Counted from the first letter of the stretch, positions 11,683 to 22,849 are shown. The stretch: 64,000 bases of DNA from Chaetomidium leptoderma (GCA_033296705.1 MU856924.1:46780-110779); one strand, 5' to 3'. Made by a program: numbers and translations. Notes: generated from the sequence alone by a model not told the origin.

Positions 11683-12249
11683 CTAAGCTTTGCCTAACTT
11701 GTCCCAAGACGCCTGCCATTCCTCCAGCCACTTTGCGGTGTCCTGAAGTCTGAGCTGGGGCTGCTTGGCTGACTGTAGAAACGCAAGCCGTTCGGCGGGA
11801 GTCTGGTCGGCAAGATACTTTTGTAGGACGAAGGCTCGACTCTCTGTGTCAATGCTGCTTTACTTGTTGGCTTGTCATTATCAGCAGGTGGAGGAAGGGC
11901 TGTACCTACGGTTGATCGCCGCTGTTGGCTGCCGACGCATGTAATCTGGTGGACATTATCAAGTTGACAAAGCTTGAAAAAGTCAGGAACGTGCTAGGAC
12001 TAAGATGGAATGGGTCTGTGTCTATGATCAACTGAAAATCAAGGAATTAATCCATTATTTCAAGGGATTAGGGGCTACTATATAAGTCACGACAGCCTCT
12101 GTCTATTCTGGCCGCCGATCTGGGGTTTTGTTGAACGTACGGTAGTTAGCGACAGGATCAAAGTAGCACTCCCGAGTCCCAAGCGCAAGACCCAGTTCTT
12201 CGGAATCCGGCGCAGCAATGCTCTCACGTTTTCGAGACATCACCACCAT
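11683..12249 (-). CDS. Small three-exon protein of unknown function
   Basis: Not visible as a single open frame. Proposed exons are 12249-12141, a 12-nt microexon 11921-11910 and 11843-11683 (282 nt, 93 aa; an ATG at 12240 would give 90 aa). Donors are GTACGT and GTAGGT; acceptors end CAG; intron 2 is 66 nt with a CTGAT branch site. The last exon reads as an amphipathic, Gln/Leu-rich stretch (SRAFVLQKYLADQTPAERL, then WLEEWQASWDKLGKA) with good protein composition, and the first exon is also coherent (SRKRESIAAPDSEELGLAL). Phase is conserved throughout. The microexon is the weak point: the alternative is a two-exon protein starting at the ATG at 11940. A TATA-like TTATATAG lies near 12080. 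I do not recognise the family. Confidence 0.42.
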
Positions 12250-12924
12250 CGTGCTCTCCTTCCATCAAGCACAAAAAGCCCCTGACCTGTGCCTCCCGAT
12301 CTGATTGGCTTGTGCTCTGGTTGGGGGGCTGCTGTGGCTTTGTAGCTGGCCACTTCCGGACCACTCAGATGGAACAGCACGCGCGTGCCTCGCCAAGTTT
12401 CAGCTCGGCGTCTGACTCGAGCGGGCCCTGTCCCAACTTTTGTCGATGAGAGTTGGTCCTTTCTCGTCGGTTTCTGTACTGGCTTGAGTCACGAAAGAGA
12501 CTGCCGCAACAGGTATACCTCTGATGTCCATCACAGCCCAACCACAAGGTGTTGGGTGGCTAGTTCTGAGGGGATGGATATGTGTAAGTGCAAATGACTA
12601 CCTGTACCCACGGTCAACCACCCCTTATGCTAGAGAATAGTTCAGCAGCAAAAGGAGGTTGCAACGGCTAGCGGTTTCCAGCGCCTCGAGATGAGCACCG
12701 ATGTGTGAGAGTTTGTGCTTGCGTTGCCTATTGGCCCCTTCTCCCGAAGCAGGACTTCCGACTCTGAGCTGACTGGCCAATTGGAACGATACTGTTGGAA
12801 GTACAAATGTGCTCTTAGTTTGATGTGATCCCTCCTGGCATTCCTGAATCTCTCACTCGCAAAATTCTCATCCTGGCTTCACCTCTCCTTTCCTGACCCA
12901 TCGCCACTCGCCCAGATACCTATA
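12250..12924. other. Intergenic region
   Basis: Probably holds the promoter of the minus-strand small gene and of the C2H2/CGEQL locus that starts at 12925. No other structure is seen. Confidence 0.45.
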
Positions 12925-13687
12925 ATGTCGACAAAACACCCGCCATCCTCCCATGCCTTGGACAAGAACGAGGACGAGTACTTGCTCAGACGCCCTGATC
13001 TAACGGCAATGGACCACGCGAGTATCGGTTTCACAGCCACTTCATCCCCTTTGGGTTTCAGCTGGCCCTACGACGAGGAACAAAGCACCATGCCGATCGC
13101 GACAGCCATCTCAGCCAGCAACGAGCATACCGAAGGTTTCTGTGGCGAACATGAGCTACGCGGCACACTGAGGCCAAGCATAAGCGCATGGTCTCCGGGG
13201 GCTTCGACACAACCACATTTGCTGGCCCCGGGGGGGGCTTCAGCCAAGGTGTCGACATGATTAGCGAACTTCCTGGGGACATCGCCGACGGAGCGAGCGG
13301 GTTCCAAGACATGTCCACCACGAATCTGTCGGGGGTCCCATCTGGACTCAGGGCTCCTGCGCTCCCCCCGCTTGCGGTTTCGGCATTTGAGGAAGTGCGG
13401 GAACCTTCCCCAGAAAACGGGCCGCTGAGTTGCTCGTACCGCAAGAGAAATCCGAAGCGTTTCACCCCCCACGACCACGTCCAATGCGCCATGCCGTTCT
13501 GGAACCTAAATTTAGTCAAGTCTGTCCACCCAAGTGCCCCCTGAATCCTATCTTATTTGTATTATTGCGCCGACTGTCCACATGCAGGACGCACGTCATA
13601 CACTCCCATTCACGACCGGCTATGTACACATGGTATGTGTACCCCTCCCCTTGTACACTCTCTTCGAAGAAGAGCCGTTGCTAATCC
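12925..13687 (+). pseudogene. Disrupted N-terminal part of a C2H2/CGEQL-module gene
   Basis: The ATG at 12925 opens MSTKHPPSSHALDKNEDEY, but the frame must shift near 13140-13160 to reach a coherent stretch that ends in a zinc-binding region (CSYRKRNPKRFTPHDHVQC, the first half of a finger type frequent in large fungal C2H2 proteins). That frame hits TGA at 13542-13544. The same frame continues beyond the stop with YYCADCPHAGRTSYTPIHD, which looks like the second half of the finger region, up to a GTATGT donor at about 13632. A 20-nt gap at the first shift is too short for an intron. A GTG-type intron over the TGA is possible but its donor is poor. This is probably the 5' part of the locus that continues to 17605, with at least one real lesion. 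Confidence 0.5.
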
Positions 13688-13693
13688 AACTGG

Positions 13694-16600
13694 ATGGTCA
13701 GTACCCGATGCTGGATGCAGCTCCCTTGGCCTTACCCGATTCCGGGCCACAGGTGCGAGGCTAAGCCGTCACCCCAGCCAGAGAATCGGCTGAGGGATGT
13801 CGAGGATGGAGTTACGCCAGTTATTGAGTACCTGCTAGTCCAGAAAGCGAGTAATCTCAAGATGGACACCTGGAGAAAACTGTGGATGGCTCTGTTTCCA
13901 AACGATGCCGCAGTCCCCCCACCAAGTACGTTGATTCCGTCATCCTGACCAGAGTTCAAAAGCCAGCCTCTTACCCTTTTTCTAATAGTGTATGAACCCA
14001 ACATTACGGCGGAGGCAATTGAGATGACCGATGCTGTGAATGCGTCTGACTCTTGCGTACCGATCACGGATTCTGGATACGCCACCGCATTCGTTCCCAT
14101 CTTGTTGGGCGCTCAACCCGGACTCCTCGGCGAGAAACCACCGTCCTCCGCAGGGGCCGAGGGTGATGGAGGAGCGAATGAAGACGACGCAAAAACGACG
14201 TACTCAGCGGCGACGACCGTTGCCCCAGCAGGTGCTCGATATTACGTCTCTGAACTTTCCTATGAAATAGTCAACAGGCTTGGACGGTCTGTCGACTTGA
14301 AGCAGCTGGCAGATGGGCGGGAGGTTCTTCCCGAGCTCATCAAAGCCTTTTGCATTAGGATTGGCCGCGAATCCCCTTCCCAGATAAACCGAGACATCAT
14401 GCACTTTGCACACAAGCATCATCGGTGAGACCGAGACAAGCCCCTCATCTCATCATCAACAGATGGCCATGTTGAACTAACAAGTGGACTTAGAGATATT
14501 GTTTCGCAACTCGAAGCTATTTTTGCTGGGGGGGATGATGGCGAGACCACGACGAAGCACCATGATCTTGACAAGATGTCTCTATCTGAGAAGATGGACT
14601 TGTGGAACAGCAAAGCCGCCGTGGACCCGGAACATATCCCCTGTTCGGACATCCTTTTTGACGATGTCAAAGATGACGACGACGACGACGACGAGAGCAA
14701 CACCCTTGCTGGGGTTCTGGCTCACAGCAATGTGATCTTCCAAAGCGGGGCACTGATCTGGCTGGCCTCTAGCCTACAGAACAGATCGTTATTGCAGTGG
14801 GAGAGCGATGGGAGCGAGGACCTTGCGGTCAACAAGATTCGCCAACAGATTCTGAAGACACTCCCGCCCGAAAGAATAAGCAAAAGGCGGCAGCCTCGGG
14901 AGCACCAAGTCACCTTCTGGCTCAAGTGGGGGCATATCATCAACCGACCACCGGAAGAGTGGATGACTCGACTTGACACCGTCATCATCACGGCTTGTTC
15001 TGGCAAGGCCCAAGCGGCTACGGTTAAGCAGTACTTGAGCCAAACATGGCCCGGAAGCTGGGAGCCCGTTTTCGGATTTATTACAGGTGGTCCGGCCTTC
15101 TGGTGGTACGTACGCTCACACCATGATGTTCGGGGGGCCACGGTTCGATCACTGGAGCTGATTTTTGAGTACTAATTAGTTGCCTTGCCAGACCAAACCC
15201 AAATAACCGCACGACTTGATGGCGGCAATATGGTCGTAACAGCCGCTGGTCCCGCCTACACTCTCGCCGAGTGCGGTGAGCAGCTCGGTTGGATAGCCGC
15301 TGCCCTCTGGCCTCCGGCTCGGGATTCCGTCGTGTATTACACGCCCTCGATTCTTCGACGACATGTGGAACACGCCTTTGAGACGCCCGGCTCAGCCCCG
15401 ATCTGTTTCGACATATTGGTAGACCAAAGTCCGGTGCCCCCCGCGGAACACTGCTGGGCTGATCTTGTGGGACTTGATCCTGTGGTTGTGCGCGGGTTTC
15501 CAATCCCTCGCCGACCAGAAACCTATCCCGGGCTCGAAACCTCGTCCGAAATCCTGGAAATGGCGGGATATCAACCCACTAGCATCGAGCTGGGGGAGAT
15601 TTGTCTTCGGGGTCCTGGGAGAACCCTGGCGCTTGTCAAACGGAGGGGCAACGTGTTCTTCTGGAGCGATGTTGACGATCCAGCGTGTCGCCGCGATGAA
15701 AAGTACGTTGCGAATACTGCCGAACTTGGCGATGGCCGCCATGTCCTTATTCCTTGTGGGAACGTCGGCAAGAGAGAGGACGGGGATGTGGTCCCGGCTT
15801 CTGCGACACCGAACCACAGAGGAGCCAGGCCGGGGATGACTGATTCTGATGCTGGTGCGAGTCACCGGTCAGAAATGAACGAGCCTGGTTCGTCCGACTC
15901 CGAGAGCGGCGGAACCTCGAGAATCGGCAGGGGACAACAGGATATTAGCATGCCATCAACGAGCAATATCCAGTTGAGCCAGGAATGTTCACCTGGGACT
16001 CCATGTCCTACTGATACGTCGTTTGAATCCGACCTGCTCTCTGTGTCCGACCCCTCCGGAAGTATTGCGTCTCTCGATCGGAGGAACCCGGCGATGCCAT
16101 TACTGCGGGCTTCTATAGTCCGCCACCTCCTGTCCGGGTACCAGGCATATATCAAAGGCGCGACCTCTGGAAGCGGAACGACAGGATCGACAGGATCGAC
16201 AGGTTGGGGAGCAGCACCAGCGTCCACCTTTTCAGGGCCCTCACGATCTGGCCAGAAGCGGAGACGCCAGCAACCCAGCGGCGACGACGACGACGACGAG
16301 TCGGCATCCGAACGGTCTCCTCCCCATAAACAAGCCCACAAGCCCCCGAGCTCAGGTAAAACGCCCAAGAGGAGGATTCTCGCGTGTCCTTTCTGGAAAG
16401 CGCAGCCTAATAAATACAAGTGTTGCTTCACCAAAGTCCTGAGCCGGATCCGCGACGTCAAGCAACACCTCACCCGCATCCACAGCCCAGCGTTCTACTG
16501 CGACCGGTGCTCGACCATGTTTCCCGACAAACAGGCCCATCACCAGCACGTTTCCGACCCGGACGGCCTGTTCTGTCCGCCGTCCATACAGCTCGACAGC

Positions 16601-17605
16601 ATCTCGCGCCACCAGCAAACGCAGATCTCGCGCAAGTCGAATTCCAAACTCTCCGAGGAGCAACAGTGGTTCGCACTCTGGGAGATTATCTTCCCCGGCG
16701 GCGCGCACGCCCGGCCCGCCTCGGCGTACCGGGACGCCGAGGTATCCGAGGAGTTCTGCGCGTTCCGCGACTTCTGCGCCACGTGCAGCCCAACCACTTT
16801 AATAAACAACGCCGTGCAGGCCATGGTCGACGCCGGTGAGTGGCCGGGGTTTGGGATGGTGCCGAGGGAAGTGAGGCAGAGCATCGTGCGGTGGATCTCT
16901 CGCAACGCCATCGAGCTCGCGTATGCTGAGTGGAAATCGACGAGGGCGTCGGATGATCCGGGACAGAGCAACAGCGGGGGGGCCGTGTCAGCGCAATACC
17001 CGACGCCGACGGGGTCCTCACTGCCGGACAGTGGCGTCGCGGTTGACACACTGCCGGACAGTGGCGTCGCGGTTGACACACTGCCGCCGCCTTCGGGAGG
17101 TTCTCCATCGGATGATGCCATCGTGGAGATCGGTGGCCGTGGCGAGAGTGTTGAGGAGGTATTGCCGGACGGTTTACAAGACGTTGCGAGGGATGGAGGA
17201 AGCGGAATTGGGCCCTCGGCGTTGGGAATTTCGCATGGCTCTCTGCCGGGCGACGACCAGGGTTTCCCAGGACTCGCTTCTATACCTGAGACGTGGGGAG
17301 GGTACCCGGCAGAGATGCTTTGGCAGAATCCGGTAGGGCCGGTTCCAGACGACTTGGATCAGTTCCTTGCGACCTACAATCTCGACCAAGTCATCCCTGG
17401 CCCAGGAGCACGTTTCAGCGCTGAGGTTGCAGGGTTTGAGGTTTGCGAGCTACTCGTTGAGCCGGCCGGGCATCTCACTCAGGCTGGGGAATATCCGATG
17501 CCAACCAACAACACTACACTATCCAAGTCTCTGTCTACCGTCCAACGCCCTCCGTCTCCGCAATCCGGAATACGTACTTCACCGCGCTGGCCTTCCCATC
17601 CTTGA
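13694..17605 (+). CDS. Large fungal C2H2 protein with CGEQLxW module (frame partly disrupted)
   Basis: Coherent exons are about 13694-13925, 13989-14424, 14494 to about 15110, and about 15185-17605. Introns 13926-13988 and 14425-14493 are canonical and in phase. The first exon has the TWRKLWMALFPND motif that follows the finger region in this family. The middle has MSLSEKMDLWN and an acidic DDDDDDD run. The third part carries LPDQTQITARLDGG and AECGEQLGWIAAALW, then FPIPRRPETYPGLE. The last part is Ser/Gly-rich and ends with a second finger domain (ACPFWK, CCFTKVLSRIRDVKQHLTRIH, FYCDRCSTMFPDKQAHHQH). The junction at 15107-15190 cannot be closed by a canonical intron: the two GTACGT donors give a stop, and the frame itself has TAA at 15173. 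The function of this recurring fungal module is unknown; DNA binding is likely through the fingers. Confidence 0.55.
17021..17080 (+). repeat. Perfect 30-bp tandem duplication
   Basis: Two identical 30-bp units (17021-17050, 17051-17080) encode a doubled LPDSGVAVDT in the C-terminal part of the CGEQL-module protein. The identity of both copies indicates a recent in-frame duplication. Confidence 0.9.
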
Positions 17606-18734
17606 GATTCTGGAGCGCACTCTGGACCCCTCCCAGCCCCCCAGGCACGACCTCGGTCCTCTGCGGCTTGAACCACCCTTCCTGCAACCCCTTTGCAAAA
17701 TACCGATAGTAAACATACCCAAAGTCCTTCGCCTTGTCATGCACGCTACCCACCAGCGCGATACTCTTCTCCACCCCGTCGGGCAACCCCTCCTTCTCCC
17801 CCCCCAACACAAAAGTCACCTTACCCCTGACCACCTTCCCGTCCCGGTCCTTGTCCTTGCCCCCCACCCGCCGAAACACCTCTCCAATGTTGACAATACT
17901 ACTCCCCTCAGCCACGGCATCCAACACATGGCCCAAAACAACCGGCTGCTGCTGCCCCCTTTTGAGCGCCTCGACCAGCTCGGAAATGACAGCCTCGTCC
18001 CCGCGCCGGTAGTCGATTACGACGTCGCCCTTGCTCCGGTCAATGAAGCCCTCGACATAGTCGCACGCCCGGCCCGCCACGCACAGGAGCGGGTGGATGT
18101 GGCTGCGCCGCGCGAGCTGCACGGCATAGATGCCCACGGCCGAGGCCGCGCCGTAGATGATCAGCGGCGTGGGACGGGGTTCGGGCGCCGGGAGTGACCA
18201 GGGTTCGGGTAAGCCCAGGCGGTGGTAGAGGGCTATGGCTGCTGTCATGGCTGCTAGGGGGAGGGCGGCGGCTTCTGTTTGTTGTGTTAGTTAAAAGTGC
18301 TGATTCGTGGGGAGGGGGGTAATATGGGGGAAAAGAAGAAACGAGCCTTCAAAAGTCGTCGTGGCCGGGATGTGGAACGTCGTGTGCTGCCATGCCACGG
18401 CGTACTCGGCGAAGCTGCCCCCCGGGGTGCGCATCTCGTGGAAGGCGGCCACGCGGTCGCCGGGCTTGAACTCAAAGACGTTGGCCCCGACCTTTTCGAC
18501 GATGCCGGCGATGTCATCGCCTTGGTTGATGGAGGGGGGGCCACCCATAATGTCGGCCACTTTCCAGTCTTTGGGGTTGCAGCCGGAGACGATGACCTTG
18601 ATGAGGACTTGGTCGTCGTTTAGGGAGGGGATGGGGGAGTCGACGATTTGGACTAGCGGTCCTGGGGAGAGTTAGCGGGGTGGTTGGTGGGTTGGGAGGG
18701 GACAATTACCTTTGCTCACGAGGGCTTCCTTCAT
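17535..18734 (-). CDS. Zinc-independent medium-chain dehydrogenase/enoyl reductase
   Basis: Exons 18734-18710, 18661-18347 and 18274-17535 sum to 1080 nt, 359 aa. This is the MDR family of fungal NAD(P)-dependent oxidoreductases often named zinc-binding oxidoreductase ToxD-like or trans-enoyl reductase. The N-terminal GroES-like fold shows SGCNPKDWKVAD and GDDIAGIVEKVGANVFEFKPGDRVAAF; the nucleotide-binding site is LIIYGAASAVGIYAVQLA. Catalytic zinc ligands are not apparent. The first exon is only 25 nt. Intron 2 must start with GC (GCTCGT) to keep FE|EAAALPLA in frame, a rare GC-AG intron. The substrate is unknown; no polyketide synthase lies nearby, so a secondary-metabolite role is not supported. 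Its 3' end overlaps the convergent C2H2 frame by 71 bp. Confidence 0.88.
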
Positions 18735-19481
18735 GGTGCCGGTGTTGTTGTGGTTTGAATGTGAAATGCAGTTCCTATATAGGGAGTGAATCGACGGTGG
18801 TTGTGTCAGACGCTTATAAAGAGTTCCACAACTGGGAGACAAAACAGAATCACGGACGGTGGATTTCAGAACCAAATCCCAACCCTTCACTCCACATATA
18901 TGACGCCATCCTGCCAAGTCTTCGGAGCATCACCAACACCAAAAGGGGGCAAAAATGCTAATCTTGTCCACCAACCGGAGCATCCAAAACCGAATTGGCG
19001 TTCCATTGGTAAGGACCGGTACCGACCTCGGCAGCTCTCCGCCCACGAGACCCTGAAACATGACAGCAATTGTCTGTAGCGACTAAAACACTGTGGGGAT
19101 GCGTTAGTTAGTCGGTATGCCGAGCCCGGTTGATCCGCCGAGCCGCTCGGAAGTCAGATCTGGCGTTCAGGCAGCGGAGTTCAACACTTGCAAGGTTGAT
19201 GTGTACTGTAACAATCAATGAGAAAACCGGAGGAGCAATTAATATAATCATGGCAAGCAAATGAACACACAATAGTCAAGAAGGCGCATGCATGTTCCCA
19301 CAAAACAATTTCCATAGTACACTATGATAACCCCCGAATAAGCTGGCAATAACTCCATCACCAAAATAAGACTCCAAAAGTCAAGACAAGAAAGACACAC
19401 AACACCACCGACTAGCTCGGTAGCTGCTTGCTAAGCTCCCCAAAAAGAAAAGAAATCCCCATTTATTTTCTTTGTCTTTTT
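18735..19481. other. Intergenic region
   Basis: Promoter side of the reductase gene and 3' side of the Asn/Gly-rich protein gene. AT-richer than its neighbours; no coding pattern recognised. Confidence 0.5.
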
Positions 19482-20627
19482 TTAAACCGCAACAAGCTTA
19501 TTCCACGCGGCAGCCGTAGTCGCGTCGCGGGTGCCGAGGGCCAGGATCTGGGCCTGGGCCGACTTGCACACGTCCTTGGCGGCCTGGTTGGCGCCGCAGA
19601 TGTTGGTCAGCTCGTCGCAGATGCGGTTGGTGATGATGTTGGGGTTGAGGGCCTCCTGCTGGTTGGCGGCGATCTGGGCGTCGGCCGACTGGAAGGTGAA
19701 CTCGGTGGCGGGGCGGCCGCCGAGACCGCCGACGAAGACAATGCTGGGGTCGCAGCTGCCAAAGTTGGCGGCGGCGGCGCCGGCGTTGTTGCCGTTGCCG
19801 TTGTTGCCGTTGTTGTTGCCGTTACCGTTGTTGCCCTTGTTGCCCTTGTTGTTCTTGCCATTGCCGTTGTTACCGTTGTTGGCGTTGCCGCCGGCCGGAG
19901 CTGCGGTAGGGGCGGCGCCGACAACCGTGGTCAGGGTCCGGATAGCACCGCAGTTGGCGTTGTTTCCGTTCCCGTTGTTGTTGCCGTTGTTGCCCTTGTT
20001 GCCCTTGTTGCCGTTGTTGCCCTTGTTGTTGTTACCGTTGCCGTTGTTTCCAGCGTTGTTTCCAGCGTTTCCACCCGCGTTGCCGCCAGCGTTGCCGCCA
20101 GCAGGGGCGCCAGCGGTAGAGCCATCAGAGCCCTGAAGGGTAAAGTTGCTGAAGCCGTTGGCGGCAGCGACCTCGGCAACGCTCAGGCCGGCGGCGTTGA
20201 AGGGGTTGGCGAGAGAAGCAGCCGAGTTGGCATTCTCAACGTCTGAGCCAGCGACAGCCGGGTCGACGAGGGGGACAATGCCACGGAGCTCGGGGGTGGC
20301 AGGGAGGCTCGCATCGGAGCAGATGGCGGGGATGGCAGCGGTGAAAGGGTTGAAGTTCTTCTCGGCGGCGACGAGCGCGGCAGCGGCAGCAATGACCGCA
20401 GGGTCGTTGCCGAGGGTCGCGACGATCTGGTCGGCAAGGACGAGCTTGGCGCAAGCATTGGCACCACCGAGCAGGACACCAGGGCTGGAACCGGCAAGAG
20501 TGGCGGCCTGGCCCGGCTGGCCAAAGTTGCCCAGAGCAGAGATGACACCCTGGACGGTGCCCTCAACGCCGAAGCGGGCCTCGGCACAGGCCAGGAGGCC
20601 GGCGAAAACAGCGATCTTGGAGTACAT
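19482..20627 (-). CDS. Secreted Asn/Gly-rich repetitive surface protein
   Basis: A single exon encodes 381 aa. The start MYSKIAVFAGLLACAEA is a good signal peptide, so it is probably secreted or cell-wall associated. The N-terminal third is Ala/Leu-rich and helical-looking. Two low-complexity Asn/Gly/Lys tracts follow (about residues 170-215 and 235-275), made of NNGN, KGNNG and NGNN steps, separated by a short segment with a cysteine (NCGAIRTLTTVV). The C-terminal 90 residues are conserved-looking with four cysteines (FGSCDPS, NRICDEL, NICGAN, KDVCKS). Such proteins are annotated in fungi as circumsporozoite-like or cell-wall proteins; no enzymatic function is evident. An upstream in-frame extension to 20960 lacks a signal peptide and is probably leader. 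Confidence 0.85.
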   Translation of the reverse strand: MYSKIAVFAGLLACAEARFGVEGTVQGVISALGNFGQPGQAATLAGSSPGVLLGGANACAKLVLADQIVATLGNDPAVIAAAAALVAAEKNFNPFTAAIPAICSDASLPATPELRGIVPLVDPAVAGSDVENANSAASLANPFNAAGLSVAEVAAANGFSNFTLQGSDGSTAGAPAGGNAGGNAGGNAGNNAGNNGNGNNNKGNNGNKGNKGNNGNNNGNGNNANCGAIRTLTTVVGAAPTAAPAGGNANNGNNGNGKNNKGNKGNNGNGNNNGNNGNGNNAGAAAANFGSCDPSIVFVGGLGGRPATEFTFQSADAQIAANQQEALNPNIITNRICDELTNICGANQAAKDVCKSAQAQILALGTRDATTAAAWNKLVAV

Positions 20628-22849
20628 GGTGACAGAGAAACGGCTGGTCGGGATACCAAAAGTCGACTTGAATGTGGAAACAAGAATCGAAAACCGGCTC
20701 GCGGTTGTAGATAGAAGGTCGATGAGGCTGAAAGAGCGTCGAAACGAAACGAAAAGTTCACAGAACTGTAAAGACTGGACAAAAAAGAACGAAGGCGAGC
20801 AACTTGGTGGATGAAGAAGGAAGGGAGGCGGATGAAGACGGCGGGTGGTAACGTTATTATACAAGTCCTCATGTCCTCCCTCATCGTACCCGGTATGCTG
20901 TGGGGAATGATGGGCGGCGACACCAGATGACACGCGCCAGGGACCTGGCTCATTAAACATGCTCCCTAATGGCGATCATACTGGCGCGTAGCTGGGGTAC
21001 GGCGGTGGAGCATGAGCCAAGCCAGAGGCATCTCGCGGTCTGGATTGGAAACGGCAAGCCCCGTCTCCTAAGCGGCGAGGGGCATCGCTTATGCTGCAGG
21101 AGTGGGGGTTTGGGCGAGGCGAGAGGGTCGAGAACGTCTGGGCGGGGCAGCTTCCTTGAGCCTCCTTGAGCCTCCTTGCAAGTTGACCTGCGCCGCGGCC
21201 CCGGAGCCCAGCCGGGCCAGCGTACCGTCTGATGTCGGCATGGCCAGGGGTCTGGAGATCTGAGGCGAGGATCCATGCTGGTCCGCAAACCTGGCCAGGT
21301 AGGTGGGCAGGCTCCACAGAGCAGCGCCTGGATCAGTGCATAGCTATGGGCGAAATCGGATGAACAGTGGTGAGGGCAGACACGAAGCCAGAGATGACCT
21401 CATTTGACGACCATGCATGGATATCGTAGCAGTCGTCCAGCGCAGTCAACACACACCATATGGCCACGCCACGACAACCACCTGGGCGCGCACCGGGCGT
21501 TGATGTTTCCGAGCGCTTGCAAGGGGACGGGTCCTGCAGCAGCTGGTGCGAAGGACAGCCGTCAAAACGGTTTCACCCCCTTTGGCGGCTCCAGCCTCGG
21601 CCAGCGTCGTCATCGGGCTGCCGTGGGGTCGGTGGGGGCGGGCCTGGAAGAGAAGAAAGACTGAGAAAGAGGGAAGCGGGAAAGCGTTCGCGCCGTGTGT
21701 GGGGTCTCCGTTTCTGGCCCAGTGGCCCTCCCCTGGCCTCCAAAACAGGAGTCGATCCTGCTGTCGCATCATGCCAACAATTGGCAACGGTCCTTGCGCA
21801 AAAACCAAAACCCCTGTTGCAATTGATCCTCGAAACAAACCCACCTGTCTCTCCTCACCAGGTAGGCGGGGGATCTGTGTGTTTGGCGGCCCTCGCTCCA
21901 TCCTTTATTTTCTTCGGTTTTTTTCTTTGGCAGTGGATATCCTTTTTGGCCGTCAAGGTCCCCTGCCGATCGTGTCATATAGCCCGTGCGTTCAAACCAC
22001 GTGGGCCTCAGACCCACTGAATTTCACAACAGTCGCGGCGTCCCGCAGAGCTCTTTTTCCCACAAACACCTTCCAATGGAAATCACCAATCTCTCCAACT
22101 TCCAGGTTTAGAACTTTAGCTGGACAAATGCGCGCCCTCCATCTCGATCGCGCCATTGTGAGTTGCCCTCAACAGGCCACCGTCCTTCTACAGAATAGAG
22201 TCAGCAAATTAAATCCAAGCTCGCCAACCTCGGTTCGGATGTCCTCGCTTCGGCCGTCGTGTCGCGGATCCTAACCCCTGCAGCCACTCCCAGTCCCGCG
22301 CTTACTCGGATCGGAAGCCATCAAACACGATGCCGGGGATGTGAGACAGACCCGAGACGCTGCGGTAAAGGCTTGTCTTCAACAGTCCAGCGTACAGCAC
22401 TCACAGCGCTCATCTGGTTCTGGAGAATCGATCAACGGCATCGTCAACTTAATTATCCACCGATGCCGCCGACTCATGCGGATGTCCGAGCCGGCAACCC
22501 GACCCTCCAGTGAGCATACCAATCAGGCTGTGTCACCGTCGTCAACGTTCATGGAGTGCATCTGGAGCTCTCCGGTATCCATTTCAGTTTCAGACTAAAT
22601 TATGACAATCCCAAACACGAGGGCTCGGTCGATCTTTTTGTTTATTGTTTAATTCAACCATCCAAGAACCGATCTTCTCTTGTGCTTAGCGAACTTGGAT
22701 ACCAATCGCCATGGAAATCTGAGAATTCAGCCGTGGAGATCTTATTGGAAGTCGGCCCTCCTCTACCCGGTCGCTAACCACCTCAGTCAGGAACGCATGG
22801 CTATGGCTCGCGAAAATAACTTCCCTCCGCGCCAGGCAACCCCCCTTTC
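20628..22849. other. Long intergenic region with weak coding hints
   Basis: No gene can be defended. A short CCTTGAGCCT repeat lies at about 21155-21180. Between about 22128 and 22310 an ATG-led fragment (MRALHLDRAI, GTGAGT donor) could join a stretch reading SKLANLGSDVLASAVVSRIL, but no consistent continuation or stop is found. Rich in C/T tracts elsewhere. Confidence 0.4.

Noticed and set aside
17535..18734. Secondary-metabolite cluster assignment for the ToxD-like reductase
   Set aside because: No polyketide synthase, NRPS, or cluster regulator is adjacent; the Zn2Cys6 gene is 35 kb away.
19428..20246. 272-codon plus-strand Val/Ala-rich frame
   Set aside because: Complement of the Asn/Gly repeat tracts of the secreted protein; period-three artefact.
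20628..22849. Genes in the long ORFs at 21446-22274
   Set aside because: Both strands are open because of composition; no domain, signal peptide or splice logic supports any of them.
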